DNA of 64,000 nucleotides, from the NCBI GenBank assembly GCA_036426205.1, contig CM071568.1, forward strand, positions 38,592,818 to 38,656,817, in the 5' to 3' direction. This DNA is from Ascaphus truei. Its lineage: Eukaryota > Chordata > Amphibia > Anura > Ascaphidae. Every line of letters begins with the position of its first letter. Positions within the stretch are counted from its first letter, which is position 1. Under the pieces are notes generated by a model. That model did not search any database. It was not told the origin of the DNA and saw only the letters and a list, made by a program, of their open reading frames with translations. Positions 1-11,865 of this stretch are shown here, one piece after another. The translations under genes were made by a program, and so were the position numbers.

Positions 1-1591
1 AAAACTAAGCAGCCAATGTGGACATGACTTACTACAATCTAGGTTCCTAAGACTTGGTGCCCCAGCAATTGCCAAACCAATTGCTTCCATAGTCAACTCT
101 ATCCTGTCTGCTGGCCATATAAAATGTGTCCACTCCCAATTAAGCGATTACTATAACAAGACAAATTTCCCTAGCCAATTCCAATCTGGCTTTCGCCCCA
201 AACACTCTACCGTAACTACCCTGCTAAAAGTTTGCAATTAAATCCAGTGTGGAATGGAACGGGGTCAACTCACTGGTGCAGTATTCCTAGATTTTGCAAA
301 GGCTTTTGAAACTGTTGATCATGCTATCCTGCTCAACAAACTCCAGAGCTCTGGAATAGGGAAGCATGCTTTAAACTGGTTTCAGTCCTACCTATCAGGA
401 AGATCCCAACATGTGTCCAGCTCTGGCTCTAACTCTAACCCCTTGCCTATCACCTGTGGCATCCCGCAAGGCTCTGTTCTGGGGCCCCTACTCTTCTCAG
501 TGTTCATCAATGACCTTCCCACAGCTTGTCAGGAAGCCTCAGTACACATGTATGCAAATGACACAATCCTATATGCACACAGCCATAGCCTCTCTGACCT
601 TCAACACATACTTCAGTCTGACTTTTTCAGACTTGAAAACTGGATTTCCCAAAACAAACTGTTTTTAAACACTGACAAGACTGTAACAATGGTGTTTGGG
701 ACCAAGACTACATTTTTAAAGCTTCCAACGACTGAGCTCCAGATTACAACCAACACTAACACCACCCTAACTCCTGTTACTAGTTTTAAATACCTGGGCA
801 TATGGTTTGACTCCCACTTAACATTCGGGATGCACATTAATACCCTGACAACCAAGACCTATGCCAAACTAGGGGTACTTTACAGGAACAAATCCTCCCT
901 AAGTCTCCTGGTCAGAAAACGTATCGCACAGCAGATGCTAATGCCAATTATTGACTATGGAGACATAGTATATGGCTCGGCACCTCAAACCCACCTTAGC
1001 AAACTTAACACCCTCTACAACTCAATTTGTCATTTTGTTCTCCAATGCAACTATAACACACATCACTGCGAAATGCTCAAAGAACTAGATTGGTCATCCC
1101 TCGAGTCTAGGCGCAAAGTTCACCTTTCCTGTCTTGCCTTCAAATTCTTTATGGGCAAGCTACCCAGCTACCTGAACAAGCTCCTCACCCCTACCACATG
1201 CAGCACCTATCATCTGAGATCAGACTCCAAAAGACTGTTCATGGTCCCAAGGCTCAACAAAGTATCCGGCCGCTCCTCCTTCTCTTACTGTGCACCCCAA
1301 AACTGGAACAACCTACCAGAGACTCTTACATCCACCACCAGTCTAAGTTCTTTCAAATCTAAGGCTGTCACACATTTTAATGTGGTCTGTAACTATTTCA
1401 TACGCCCATAATACAAATTATCTTTAACTGTGCATGCAATGTCTTGTATATAATGTATACCCTGCTCATTATATAACTGTATTTGTAAACATGTATTATT
1501 TGTCTTAACTCTGTGCCCAGGACATACTTGAAAACGAGAGGTAACTCTCAATGTGTTACTTCCTGGTAAAATATTTTATAAATAAATAAAT
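1..1591 (+). mobile_element. 5'-truncated non-LTR retrotransposon (L2/CR1-like), RT plus 3' UTR
   Basis: Remnant of a LINE whose reverse transcriptase would copy its own RNA at the target site. The open frame 254-1411 (385 codons) carries RT block A (FLDFAKAFETVDH), the GIPQGSVLGPLLF block and the C-terminal SFSYCAPQNWNNLP region typical of the L2/CR1/Rex1 group. The sequence upstream of 254 is also RT-like (QSGFRPKHSTVTTLLKVCN, about 182-240) but ends in a stop, and the stretch around 118 looks internally deleted. The catalytic YADD box reads YAND (551-562), so the enzyme is probably dead. The 3' UTR (1412-1591) ends in AAATAAAT-type short repeats, and a second copy of this tail lies near 11.65 kb. 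The element runs off the window start. RT identity is sure; the clade is an inference. Confidence 0.85.
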
Positions 1592-2860
1592 TAATAATAA
1601 CCAGTCTTCCAGGAGTGTTGTTCCGCTTCCGCAAGGAGCCAAAAGCCATCTCCTTCTGCCAAACGCCAGGTGATAGAGTGACAGGCTACCACGACTGGCA
1701 TACCTACAACGGGATGCACTCTGTAGGTGAAACTACAGAGACAAAAGGACTGTTCTCTCACAAAGCTAAAAGAAAACAGTGCCAGAGACTTTTACACAAA
1801 GACATTGTGGTGCAACCAGCTAACCTGGAGCTGTGCATCCACCCTGCATCCTTTGACAAAGAACCTTGGCCAAGGGACTTTGAAACCACCGGCCGGTGTC
1901 ACATCGCCGGTGTCACATCGCCGGTGTCACATCGCATGTGGACATGGACTCTTGCATTATTTGAGAATGTGATATTATCTTTGTTATGCATTGCACATAT
2001 GTTCCACATATTTCAGTTATATAGTTGTATCTCCAGATACCAGACGGGGAGTATCATGGAACAAGAACCACATTTCTGCCTGACCCCCCTTCTGCTTGTC
2101 AGCTCCTTAAGTTCAGCTGCAGGCATTCGTTCCACATACACACACAACGTGCCTGTGTGATGTATCAATATGTTGCCATTTCTGCCTGTGAGCAGGTAGC
2201 CAGTGAGTTGCTACAGCAACCTCTGAGATTCTTCTCAGAATGGGCTATTCTGCCCTCCCCTCTTGTTTGCTTCCAGATAGTCTGTCCCAAGACTATTCCT
2301 GCTACCCAGAATTCCCTCACACTTCCTTTTACCTTCAACATTGGCTGAGTTAGTATGTTCTGTTAACTCTCCACTGACAAGGCCTTATCCTTTTCACCTG
2401 CCCTTACTACAAAGCACCCACAGAGATATACTTTTCCAACACAAACATCTCATCCACAAGTGCCTGTTTTTATTGCTGCTTTCCTAAATAAAGTGGAGGA
2501 AATATACAGGACTTGTTGTGCTTTGGAAAGAGGGCTGAGTTGAAGCTAGATGGGTTCATTCATACCCCCAGACATGACCCTGGATCCAGAAAAAAAACGC
2601 TAGGTATTCTGGCACCTTTTTCTTGCGATCAACATGAAACGCCAAATAATGATTATGAAATAATTAGGACTGGAAAGGGATACATGCTTTTTGTACCACA
2701 TTTCTTTCTGAATTATTTATTGTACTTTAGATATAAATACATTTTTATTAACGTATATACAGTCTACAGAACAGGCAGTATTTTGCAGTGGATACACCAC
2801 GTTTGAGCTGTACAAGAACTGATTTCCTGATGTACTGTAATAAATACTATTTACCATTTA
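1592..2860. other. Unassigned sequence between two LINE relics, with a 14-bp triplicate
   Basis: No gene is recognised. A 14-bp unit, ccggtgtcacatcg, is repeated three times exactly at 1893-1934. Open frames here (for example 1615-2160) show no known domain. The sequence may be part of a degraded repeat. Confidence 0.5.
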
Positions 2861-2865
2861 GTTTA

Positions 2866-3730
2866 GAATTCATAGTTTATGAAAAAGCATTTGATTTTGT
2901 CTACACCTCTGTTGTTTTATGGGCATTAAAAAGACAAAGTGGTGAAGCATACATTAATATTGCAAGGCACACTTACGAGAATAACACATCAACCATTAGA
3001 TTACATGAAGATACAAGCAAGATAGGGATCTGCCAGGGAATGCAACAGGGAGACATCATGTCACCAAAGCTTTTCACAGCAACGTTTGAAGAATTGTCCA
3101 AGGCATTGAATTGGGAACAAAAAGGGAATCAATTTGAATGATGAATACTTGAGTCACCTACAATTTGCAGATAACATTGTTATTTTTGCTACAAGTTTAG
3201 AAGGCCTTCAGCAACAAATCAGAGAACTCGCCAAAGCAAGTTAAAAGCTGGACCTCCATATGAATTTCAGCTAGACCAAAGTGATGTCAACTCTAAAAAG
3301 ATCGAAATGAATGAAATATATATCTAGAATAGAATAGAACCTTTCAAATGTAATCAATAGGAGAATGAGGATAGAATGGAGTGCATTGGAAGAAACAAGA
3401 CTATCTGGCAAGGGAACCTTCTACTGTGTGTCAAAAAGAAAATGTTTGAAAGTGGTATCCTGCGAAGGCCATTCAGAAGCTTCAGACAACTTAAAGAATT
3501 ATGGAGAGATGTTTGCTGGGTACCACCTGAAGAGACAGGAAAATGAATTAATGTGTTCGAAAGCACACAAAAGCCTGTGACATCATCACAAAGGGAAGAA
3601 ATAAAAAATAGCAGTGGGTCAGACAGATCGCAGGAAGAAATTACCATTGTGGACAAAGATGGTGCTCAACTGGTATTAAAAAGGAGAGGACGTTTCAAGC
3701 ACTCAATAAGCAAGATATAGAATAAAACAT
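2866..3730 (+). mobile_element. RTE/BovB-like LINE relic, reverse transcriptase part
   Basis: Broken reverse transcriptase of the RTE group. The frame to 3141 reads VYEKAFDFVYTS (block A), GICQGMQQGDIMSPKLF (block B) and NWEQKGNQ. The reading then shifts frame to NDEYLSHLQFADNIVIFATS and LEGLQQQIRELAK, with stops after that. RTE elements normally have FADD here; this copy has FADN, which removes a catalytic aspartate. Degraded C-terminal sequence continues to about 3.7 kb. There is no endonuclease domain, so the copy is 5' truncated. A separate RTE endonuclease fragment lies at 62.9-63.4 kb. Confidence 0.8.
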
Positions 3731-3875
3731 CAACGAGACATAATTGAATTAGTGACTATTAGTTATGGATAAGGTCAATGGTAAACAAACCAAGTGAAAA
3801 TACATTTCACGTAAACCAATATTGACAATAGCTAATATGGAACGCTGAAAAGAAAGTATATCAAAATATAATATA

Positions 3876-5097
3876 CAGTTGTGTGAAAAAGAAAGTACAC
3901 CCTTTTTGAATTCTATAGTTTTACATATCAGGGCATAATAACAATCATCTGTTCCTTAGCAGGTCAAAAAATTAGGTAAATACAACCTCAGATGAACAAC
4001 AACACATGATATTACACCGTGTCATGATTTATTTAACAAAAATAAAGCCAAAATGGAGAAGCTATGTGTGAAAAACTAAGTACACCCTTACTGCTTCCAT
4101 AGGAATTAAGATGCTAAGTAGCAGATAGGTGCTGCTAATCAAATGCCCTTGATTAATTGATCAAGTGTGACCACCTCTATAAAAGCCGAAGTTTTAGCAG
4201 TTGTGTGTGTTAACACAATGCCAAGTAGGAAAGTCATCAGCAATGATCTTAGAGAAGCAATTGTTGCAGGAATCTGTGAAGGGTTATAAGGCCATTTCCC
4301 AACAATTTAAAGTCCATCATTCTACAGTGAGATAGATTATTCAAAAGTGTAAAACATTCAAGACAGTTGCCAATCTTCCCAGGAGTGGACGTCCCAGCAA
4401 ATTAACCCCAAGGTCAGACCGTGCAATGCTCAGAGAAATTGCAAAAAAAACAAGAGTTACATCTCAGGCTGTACAGGCCTCAGTTAGCAAGTTAAATGTT
4501 AAAGTTCATGACAGTACAATTAGAAAAAGACTGAACAAGTATGGTTTGTTTTAAAGGGTTGCCAGGCGAAAGCCTCTTCTCTCTAAAAAGAACATGGCAG
4601 CACGGCTTAAGTTTGCAAAGTTGCATCTGAACAAATCACAAGACTTCTGGAACAATGTCCTTTGGACAGACGAGACCAAAGTGGAGATGTTTGGCCATAA
4701 TGCAAAGCGCCACGTTTGGCGAAAACCAAACACAGCATATCAGCACAAACACCTCATACAAACTATCAAGCACGGTGGTGGAGGGGTGATGATTTGGGTT
4801 TGTTTTGCAGCCACAGGTCCTGGGAACCTTGCAACCATTGAGTCGACCATGAACTCCTCTGTATACCAAAGTATTCTAGAGTCAAATGTGAGGCCATCTA
4901 TATGACAGCTAAAGCTTGTCCGAAATTGGGTCATGCAACAGGACAATGATCCCAAGCACACCAGCAAATCTACAACAGAATAGCTGAAAAAGAAAAGAAT
5001 CAAAGTGTTGCAATGACCCAGTCAAAGTCCAGACCTCAACCCGATTGAAATGCTGTGACTGGACCTTAAGAGATCTGTGTATAAACAAATATGTGCT
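3876..5097 (+). mobile_element. Tc1-like DNA transposon with IR/DR-type left end, 3' end missing
   Basis: Tc1/mariner transposon. The left terminus CAGTTGTGTGAAAAAG starts after a TA at 3874-3875. A near-copy of the terminal motif recurs at 4066-4087, matching 3881-3902 at 20 of 22 bases, 185 bp further in. This is the inner/outer direct-repeat arrangement known from Tc1-like elements such as Sleeping Beauty. The right terminus is gone: the coding remnant runs straight into a GA microsatellite at about 5098. Confidence 0.85.
4218..5090 (+). pseudogene. Tc1-like transposase pseudogene
   Basis: Remnant of a DDE transposase that would cut and paste the surrounding element. The ATG at 4218 opens MPSRKVISNDLREAIVAGIC, the expected helix-turn-helix start. 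It is broken after about 22 codons by stops and frame changes. The best-preserved block is 4594-4905: WTDETKVEMFG holds the first catalytic Asp (about 4669), followed by HGGGGVMIWVCFAATGPG. After a stop, QQDNDPKHTSK (about 4936-4968) holds the second Asp and SPDLNPIEM (about 5027-5053) the Glu. All three catalytic positions are therefore visible, but the frame is interrupted several times. Certain as to family; not functional. Confidence 0.88.
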
Positions 5098-5162
5098 ATG
5101 AGAGAGATAGAGAGAGATAGAAAGAGAGAAAGAGAGAAAGAGAGAAAGAGAGAAAGAGAGAG
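5098..5162 (+). repeat. GA-rich microsatellite
   Basis: Run of GAGA/GAAA units that replaces the 3' end of the Tc1-like element and abuts the next MITE. Confidence 0.9.
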
Positions 5163-5165
5163 AGG

Positions 5166-5414
5166 GCCTTCGACGCGCATACACAAAGGCCTCCTGTGCT
5201 CGGTACGCACGGAACTCATGCGCAGAGGCCTCCAGTGCTCGGTGCGCACATGCAGAGGCCTCCTGAGCCCATGCATTCTAAGTCACACTTCTTTGTGCAT
5301 TGTCACTGAAATTGTGTTTTGATTTTTCATTGAAAACATCACCTTCACAAATATAATTTTTGTGACAAAAGACAAAGAAGTTTCACTTAAAATGCTCGTG
5401 CTCGGCACACACAC
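5166..5414 (+). mobile_element. MITE of the AAGTGAAACTTC family, copy 1
   Basis: Non-autonomous element. The right end carries aagaagtttcacttaaaatg followed by ctcgtgctcggcacacac; the left half carries the inverse (attctaagtcac, acttctttg). The left terminus is messy: the gcgcatg...gaggcctcc module occurs three times between 5166 and 5270. Related copies lie near 13.6, 52.0 and 57.7 kb. Confidence 0.7.
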
Positions 5415-5690
5415 CATTTTTTTTTTACCTTTCTTAGTTAACTTTAGAAACTACAATTCCCAGCAAGCAACACAGCCGGTGCAGCATTACTACTAGGGCA
5501 CACCTGACCCTAGTGCTGGTTGCCACTCACAGCCTGAGAGAAAAGCAAGCTGCCTGGTAAATGTGTGGCAATGTAAGGAAACCTATATTATCATTTCTTT
5601 GGTGCAGTGGTTAATCTGTGTATGTTTAACCGGTAAGCAGGGTAGCCATCAGGGCTAGTTAGGGTTAAAGGATCTGTTTAGCCAGAGCTC

Positions 5691-6325
5691 TAAGGCCAGG
5701 TCCCCACTGGCTACTGCAGGGACAAGAGCCGCCCCACAACGGAGCCGGGCCCGCTTTGAGGGGCGGCCGTCGTGCTGCGTCAACAGAAACTCCAGCTCTC
5801 AAAAAATTTGAGACCAGGAGTCGCGACGGAGCGCTAGGCCACGCCCCCTGCGGTTAAGCCAATGAGGGCGAACCTGCAGTGTGACTTCATGGCCGCACCC
5901 CAGTCACGCCCCCCATCTTTCCCCCTGCAACTCTCTGCAGAGCGGGGATCTTGGCTGCACGTACCACCAGCCTCGCAGGCGCACGTGCAGCGCAGGCAGC
6001 GGGGCCTGCATCCTAAGGCTGCGGTCCCAGTCATCACTGTGACATGCGCGCCCGGCGGGGGAGGGCAGCGCATGCACAGCGCTAACCGTGATCTGCGGTC
6101 TCCAGGGAGAGAGAGATTATGATGGGAGTGGGCGTGGTGAGTATTTTGCGGGGGCGTGGCCATGACCTCACGCGGCTGGTTTTCCCTCATTGACTGAACC
6201 GCCGGCAGGGGCGTGGCCACGCCTCCGTCACAAGTTCCACAATGCACGCCGACGCTTGTACTTGACCCGGATAGATTGGGAGGCGGTGCGCGTGAGCTGT
6301 AGAACGCACTGGGACCGCAGCCCGA
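5691..6325. mobile_element. GC-rich Harbinger-like MITE(s), nested or adjacent
   Basis: An element at 6017-6322 has perfect 15-bp inverted ends, GGCTGCGGTCCCAGT and its complement, preceded by TAA at 6014. A second left end of the same type (TAA then GGCCAGGTCCCCACTGGC) begins at 5691. The interior is CpG-rich with repeated ggggcgtggcc motifs. The open frames in it are compositional and not genes. Confidence 0.6.
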
Positions 6326-6571
6326 GAGATAGGATTTTTCTTTGTTTCACTTGTTTGTTTATTTTTGAATGAACTGCTGTAGATTCCACTTACAGTGCAC
6401 TTGACGATCCATTAATGATCAGATTCCTATATTCTTTGTATGTTGATTAGCCACTGATGGGACATATAGGTTGTCAAATGTTGCAATAAGTTGGCACTTG
6501 AGTTGTTATTGTTAACAGACACTTAGCATCACTTTACACAGACAGGACAAGGCGTACTGTAGTGCCGACGG
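6326..6571. other. Unassigned AT-rich sequence
   Basis: No feature recognised between the GC-rich MITE and the palindromic MITE that follows. Confidence 0.5.
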
Positions 6572-6842
6572 TTATTCTAAAACAAACCAGTGGCAATTAC
6601 CAAAAAGACCCAGGTACATGCTGGGTACATGCGGCAACATTTCACACATTTCTGCAGACAGACTAGTGGCCCATCAGATTAACAGCGGGGGTTCCTGGCA
6701 GTCCCATTCAAACTGAATGGGACAACCAGGGACCCCTGCTGTGTTAATCCGATGGGCCATTAGCCTCTGCAGAAATGTCACTGAAATGTACCCAGCATGT
6801 ACCTGGCTAGTTTAAGGCAAGTTTAAGGCAAGTTTTAGAATA
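6572..6842. mobile_element. Palindromic fold-back MITE, copy 1
   Basis: The element is nearly palindromic over its whole length. It starts ttattctaaaac and ends gttttagaatac. Inner arms include ggtacatgctgggtacat and atgtacccagcatgtacc, and the centre is tcccattcaaactgaatggg. A second copy lies at 50,832-51,121 and a fragment at 31,062-31,133. Confidence 0.8.
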
Positions 6843-8114
6843 CTCATTGGCTCGTCTGAAGGTTCCATTTGATTTGAGCGGACATGTTCAGAGAGAGACA
6901 GGGAGAGATTACGATTTTCATTATCAAATGTAATCCTTCATGATTGATAATCCTGATGTGAGATTCCAACATAATAGCATGATATTGGATTTGGAGTCTA
7001 TTGCCTAATTGTTGGAGACGGAGAGTGGGTGTCTATCACGCTCGGGGACACTTTTATCAGCAGTGACAGTATTTGCTATCATTCACCTACAGTGATTTTG
7101 CCTATACACTATGGACTGACAGAGACTGAGTGAACTGATTATGAATGATACTTCAGTTTCTAATGCCCAATAATGCCCATGGCACGTAGTCACAGACAGA
7201 GAGACCTAAATATTACTTCAAAATACTAAGTAATTCTTAGTCCATCCTTCCTAAACCTTATCGTGAAATTTGATATCAGACACCAGTATACTATTATTTC
7301 AATAAGCTACAAAGATATATGGTTACCCCCCCAATTTATATATATTTTAGAAATAGGAGAGTGAGTAATCATTAGTTTACAGGAGGAAGTTGTAATTACT
7401 TTATAGTAATTAATGGTAACATCTTTAATTCAGGTTTTTTTTCATGCTTTACAATTTAATAAGGTTGGAGTTTTTTTCTCTTATTTTTTGCTTTTTAACA
7501 TAATTATTCATCAGCAACTAATAGTACCACTACAGTGTGTTCGTTTTAATAAACTAGACTACTAGCAAGTAGTAATTTAACTAGTCTACTACTAGTAGTA
7601 GTTCTTACTGTTCTCAAATATCTATGATTCATTCATTAAATCCCTTGAATAGTAATATACCGATAAATTAATATAGCTGAGATTGCAAAGTCCGTCCAGA
7701 TCAATACAATGATTGACTGCTGTCTATCATCAGTGATTCCTGCTTGGACTGTTATTTATGTGATTAAACATCTTTTTCAACAAATTAAGATTTTCTCAAG
7801 ACAGCCTTTCCCCGCCTTTGTCTCGTATGACAACACTGTCACCAGCAACAAAGGGTACATGATAAGGATGGTACATGGAAGGCATGCAATTTGGTCTTTT
7901 AAGATGGGGATTTTTATAGGACGCAAAGTGAATATTAAAAGGATGCTACCTTATATGGCTTTATTGAGCCAAATACGTGTTTTTTTTTTCAATTGCATTA
8001 TTGATTTGGATAATAAGCCCATAAAATACATAAGTATTTTTCTAAGGTCTTTGAAAGACGATGGAGAATTGGGGTAACGGTGGGGAAGGATTTCATTTTT
8101 TCATAACACCTTGA
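6843..8114. other. Unassigned AT-rich intergenic DNA
   Basis: No gene or clear repeat. The open frame 7709-8077 has no recognisable domain and ordinary AT-rich composition. A small clustered palindrome of ctagtagtag/actagtct motifs sits near 7550-7600. Confidence 0.5.
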
Positions 8115-8242
8115 AGGGCAGATTGATCAAGCACTGCTACGGGTTAGCACACCCAATCCAATATTAACTCCCATTCAAGCCCATGGAAATTAATGCTAGA
8201 TTGGGTGCCCTAACCAATTACAGTGCTTGATTCATCTGCCCC
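8115..8242. mobile_element. Short fold-back MITE
   Basis: Inverted arms gggcagattgatcaagcactg at the left and cagtgcttgattcatctgcc at the right, with inner arms that continue the pairing (acccaatc... and ...gattgggt). Total about 128 bp, no coding capacity. Confidence 0.75.
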
Positions 8243-9830
8243 ATAGTGCCATTAAGGAATACTAGGTATTCATTTAGAGAGTCTACCCCTAGACTGTAAT
8301 GTTGATACTGAAGTGATTAGTTTTATTTAATGTAATTTTCAAAGTATATTTTATTATTTCAATGCAATATGTTAAGTACCCATAAATGTTTCTATTTGTT
8401 TCACTGAAAACCCTAAAAATATAATGTCAGCAATATTTTTCTCAATACAGTATTGTGAAAAAACTCTCAAACTGTTCTTTCATGTAACCCGCATAGAACA
8501 AACTTTTTTAACTCTCTTATACCCAGTCTCACCTCAGTTAGGCCATTTTACGTTTATTTCGGTTAACGTAACATTAATGGTAAAGCTGTACTCACGGGAA
8601 AAAAAATAAGGAAAGGTTAATTCACTCACAAAACGCCAGTATTATTAACTCCAAAAAATAACGTCACGTGTATGGATGAAGGTAACAGCCTGGTTGAGGT
8701 GTGACCTAAATAGCGTAGTGTTCCTTCCCTGTGTTCTTTTGCCAAGATTGAAATAGCGTCACGTTATTTGAAGATGACGTATGATCCTAAAATAACAGGA
8801 CGTTAAGCTTATGCTAATGACCTCTAATATAGCCGCTATTTCTGCATACAATTTGTTTTGCGAAAACACCATTAATCCAAGGGTGTTCATTCCTGATTTA
8901 GGTAACATTACGCTAGTTGTTGCGATTTAATGATGTTTAGCGAGTCTGGGCCATGGGGGGAAATGTAACAACCTGTTTCATTTGAGTCATGCACTGGAAT
9001 AGATATACAAACTTTACATTAGTTCTTCTAAAGCATGTATTACAAATGTTGAATATACAGTGGTTTTGCTATGTTTTGTTATTTCTATAGTTGATATAAT
9101 TAAGAAATGATGGGCTACAGTAAGCACAGATGTTAGTGTGCTATGTGGTTTTGAAATGTAATAAATCTTTGTTGTTTCCCTGAAATAAAATGAACACTGA
9201 ATAGATACATCACCAAGTGACAGATATACATCTGACTTAAGAATACCTCCCGAAACAAAATATTCAAACCAACAAGTCAGACATTCTGGTTTGTCAAAAC
9301 CAATTAATGAGAAATCAGGCCCAAGGAACGTCTGTTATTGTTGGTTGTATTTCACTTATTGGAATTGCTCCAGTGCTGACATTGGATGTTATTATAATTC
9401 TTCAGTACCCCATTAACCTGGTTTAAGATATCACTTCCATGCACAAGATCCAAGTGAAACAGATGGTCATAGGATTCTTTGATACCCAATCACACACGCC
9501 ACAGGCATAAACTGATATATTTGATTAATATTGCGTGATAGTTGGTAAAAACACTCTGTTTTGCCCTTGGATGCACTAACACTATGGCTAATGAATTCAA
9601 ACTATGCAGCAGTGGGCTGATAATAATTTTTTACTTAAAATGTAATGTTATAAGGAAACACTACTGAACATAGGTCAGTAATAGACTTGATTGTATTTAA
9701 GAGATGGTGGTAAATCTGCAAATATATTTATCATTTAAGAAGCACAAATCTTCATTCACAAACGCCTATATTTAGTGAGCAATACAAAACTGTAACATAC
9801 CTAATAGTGTCTTAAAGGGCAGTATGTTTC
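8243..9830. other. Unassigned AT-rich intergenic DNA
   Basis: No gene, RNA or structured repeat was recognised in this stretch. Confidence 0.5.
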
Positions 9831-9835
9831 TACAC

Positions 9836-9860
9836 GTTTCACCTCTGGCGGTCTCATCAG
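9836..9860 (-). ncRNA. Hammerhead-ribozyme-like core, decayed
   Basis: On the minus strand CTGATGA (9860-9854) is followed 13 nt later by GAAAC (9840-9836). The intervening GACC...GGT can form only an imperfect stem II. The locus abuts the LTR at 9888, and a related ggtgaaatgtgtag motif lies inverted on its other side (10,691-10,704). This suggests a Penelope-like or retrozyme copy split by the LTR. Confidence 0.45.
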
Positions 9861-9887
9861 GAGACTCCTGGTGGAACCGCCAGCGGT

Positions 9888-10687
9888 TGTGACGGTGCTT
9901 GTCTCAAATCAGGAGGTGGACCCGCAGGGCTGAGGTAGCGATACAAATAAACCGACCACAACCCATGGACAAAGTCCTGTAAGAGTATCCGTAATCGGTA
10001 TGGAAGCAGGGGTCAGGGCTGGCTGCAGAGTTGCAAAGTCGAGGAGGTGGGCAAGCGGAAGGCAGCGAGGTCGGGGTCCCCGTCCGGGGTCAGCAATAGG
10101 AATTCAAGCAGCCAAGAGGGTAATGCTGGGTCCATAGAGGGGGGAGCCGCGCTGAGCCGTGCGGACGCTCCGCGATGAGCCCCGTCATCCTCAATGAGGA
10201 TGTCTTGAGAGGGGGCTCCCGCGAGCGTCCGCAGGCGTGCTGAGGCGCAGGGATTTTCAGCCGACAGCCAAAACTGTTTCTCAGCGTGCTGTCAGCTGAA
10301 AACATCAGTGCGAAGCAGCATCATGACCACGATGCTTCGCGGGCTATTGGCCCAGCGACGTCACTGCCCCGCCTCCCCCTGCCTCCCGATCGCGCACGCT
10401 GGCTCGCTTGCCAGTCCATGGAATCGCTCCTGACCGAGCAGGTGAGCTTCAGTGTCAGCGCGGAGGAGCGCGGCTTCCCCCTCTATGGACTCAGCCTAAG
10501 GCGTAACTGCAAAGACCGCAGGAGCTGCAAACACACAGAACTTTGCTCGGCGACTCCCTATGGTAACTGCAGCCTTATAAAGCAGGCTGCCAGTACCTAA
10601 AATGGCCACAGAGAGCAGAATGGGCATGTGCGACAGAAAACCTTGACCGAAGTGAAAACCTGGCATGGATCGAGCAGAATCCTTACA
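9888..10687 (-). mobile_element. Solo LTR, minus orientation, with a nested MITE
   Basis: Read on the minus strand it begins TGTAAGGATTCTGCTC and ends CACCGTCACA, with TG...CA termini. It is flanked by a near 5-bp duplication, GCGGT (9883-9887) and GTGGT (10,688-10,692). A Harbinger-like MITE at 10,124-10,496 is nested in it. Its start resembles that of the plus-strand LTR at 19,148, so the two probably belong to related LTR retrotransposons. No internal gag or pol was seen. Confidence 0.65.
10124..10496. mobile_element. Harbinger-like MITE (TAA duplication) inside an LTR
   Basis: Inverted ends: tgggtccatagagggg at the left, ccccctctatggactc at the right. It is flanked by TAA on both sides (10,121-10,123 and 10,497-10,499), the 3-bp duplication expected for PIF/Harbinger. 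No coding capacity. Confidence 0.75.
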
Positions 10688-10692
10688 GTGGT

Positions 10693-11650
10693 GAAATGTG
10701 TAGAGTTTGTCAGCATTGGAGAAGGAAAGAAGCCGGTGCAGTGTATCTCACCAGCCGGGGATCCAACCCGGAAGTGAGGAATTTCTATGGGGAGATGCCG
10801 TGATCATGGAGGAGGCGATGAGAGCGCTATCCACCTCGGATCTCAGCTAAACCTGTGTTACCCATGCTGTTTTACTTTTGACACAATGTTCTGAAACCTG
10901 TGCTCACCACGATTTGGACAGTGACTAGGGATTTACAAAGCATAATTTTCCAATCACCTGCCTCAACATTCAAATCTCCTGCTAACTTGGTAGAAGGAGA
11001 AAAATTACGACTTTTAGCGGAGAGTTGGCAGGGCCCAGTGCACTGCTTTGCCCGGGGGCCTATAATGCTGTTAAGACGGCCCTGGTCACATTGCCATGGT
11101 GACCAATGTCAAATGACGCCACAATGTCATATGATGATGTGTTGCCATGGTAACGTGACATCACATGCTGCGTGACACAATGACACCACGACACTGCCGA
11201 AGGTCTGCTCGTTAGGGTATGTCCCCATAACTATTTACATCCCACAAAACCTAAAGGCTGGCCTTGCAAAATTATTACAGATCTCTAGCCAGAGAGTTGA
11301 AGGGTAACGTGATACAGGGGATTAATTAATAATTTTAACACCAGACCCTTAGTAGGGAAAGAGGTCAGCAAATACAGTATAAACGTTTCAAGTAAATCGT
11401 ACAATAGGGGGTTCAAGATGTCTCAATAGTTCTAACTCTCAGTATTTGTTTTCACAACTCTCGAAAGCTTTACTTATAATATAAATTGTTAGTCTAAATA
11501 AAATAAGGTATCACCTTATATTGAAGTATACATTTCCACAAATGGAAAAATGTCCTCTGTCACTTTAATGCAGCGGCATCCTTTCACCATTTTAATAATC
11601 TCTTGTAGCACAATGTCCTCATTCTCAGTTATTCATAGTAGGGAAAAACA
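10693..11650. other. Unassigned, partly repeat-like sequence
   Basis: The first 200 bp look like part of an old mobile element interrupted by the LTR. From about 10.9 kb on no feature is recognised. Confidence 0.45.
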
Positions 11651-11865
11651 AACTGTTTCATACGCCCATAATATATATTTTCTTTTACTGTGCATGCAAT
11701 GTCTTGTATATAATGTATACCCTGTTCATTTATGTAGCTGTATTTGTAACCATGTATTATTTGTCTTAACTCTGTGCCCAGGACATACTTGAAAACGAGA
11801 GGTAACTCTCAATGTACTGTACTGTATTACTTCCTGATAAAATATTTTATAAATAAACAAATATC
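11651..11865 (+). mobile_element. 3' UTR fragment of the L2/CR1-like LINE
   Basis: Closely matches 1391-1591: shares tttcatacgcccataata, tgtgcatgcaatgtcttg, gaaaacgagaggtaactctc and the ataaataaa tail. It is a 5'-truncated copy holding only the non-coding end. Confidence 0.85.

Noticed and set aside
1615..2160. 181-codon plus-strand open frame
   Set aside because: No domain; passes through the 14-bp triplicate; likely chance.
5834..6247. Open frames in GC-rich DNA
   Set aside because: They overlap on both strands inside a MITE; composition explains them.
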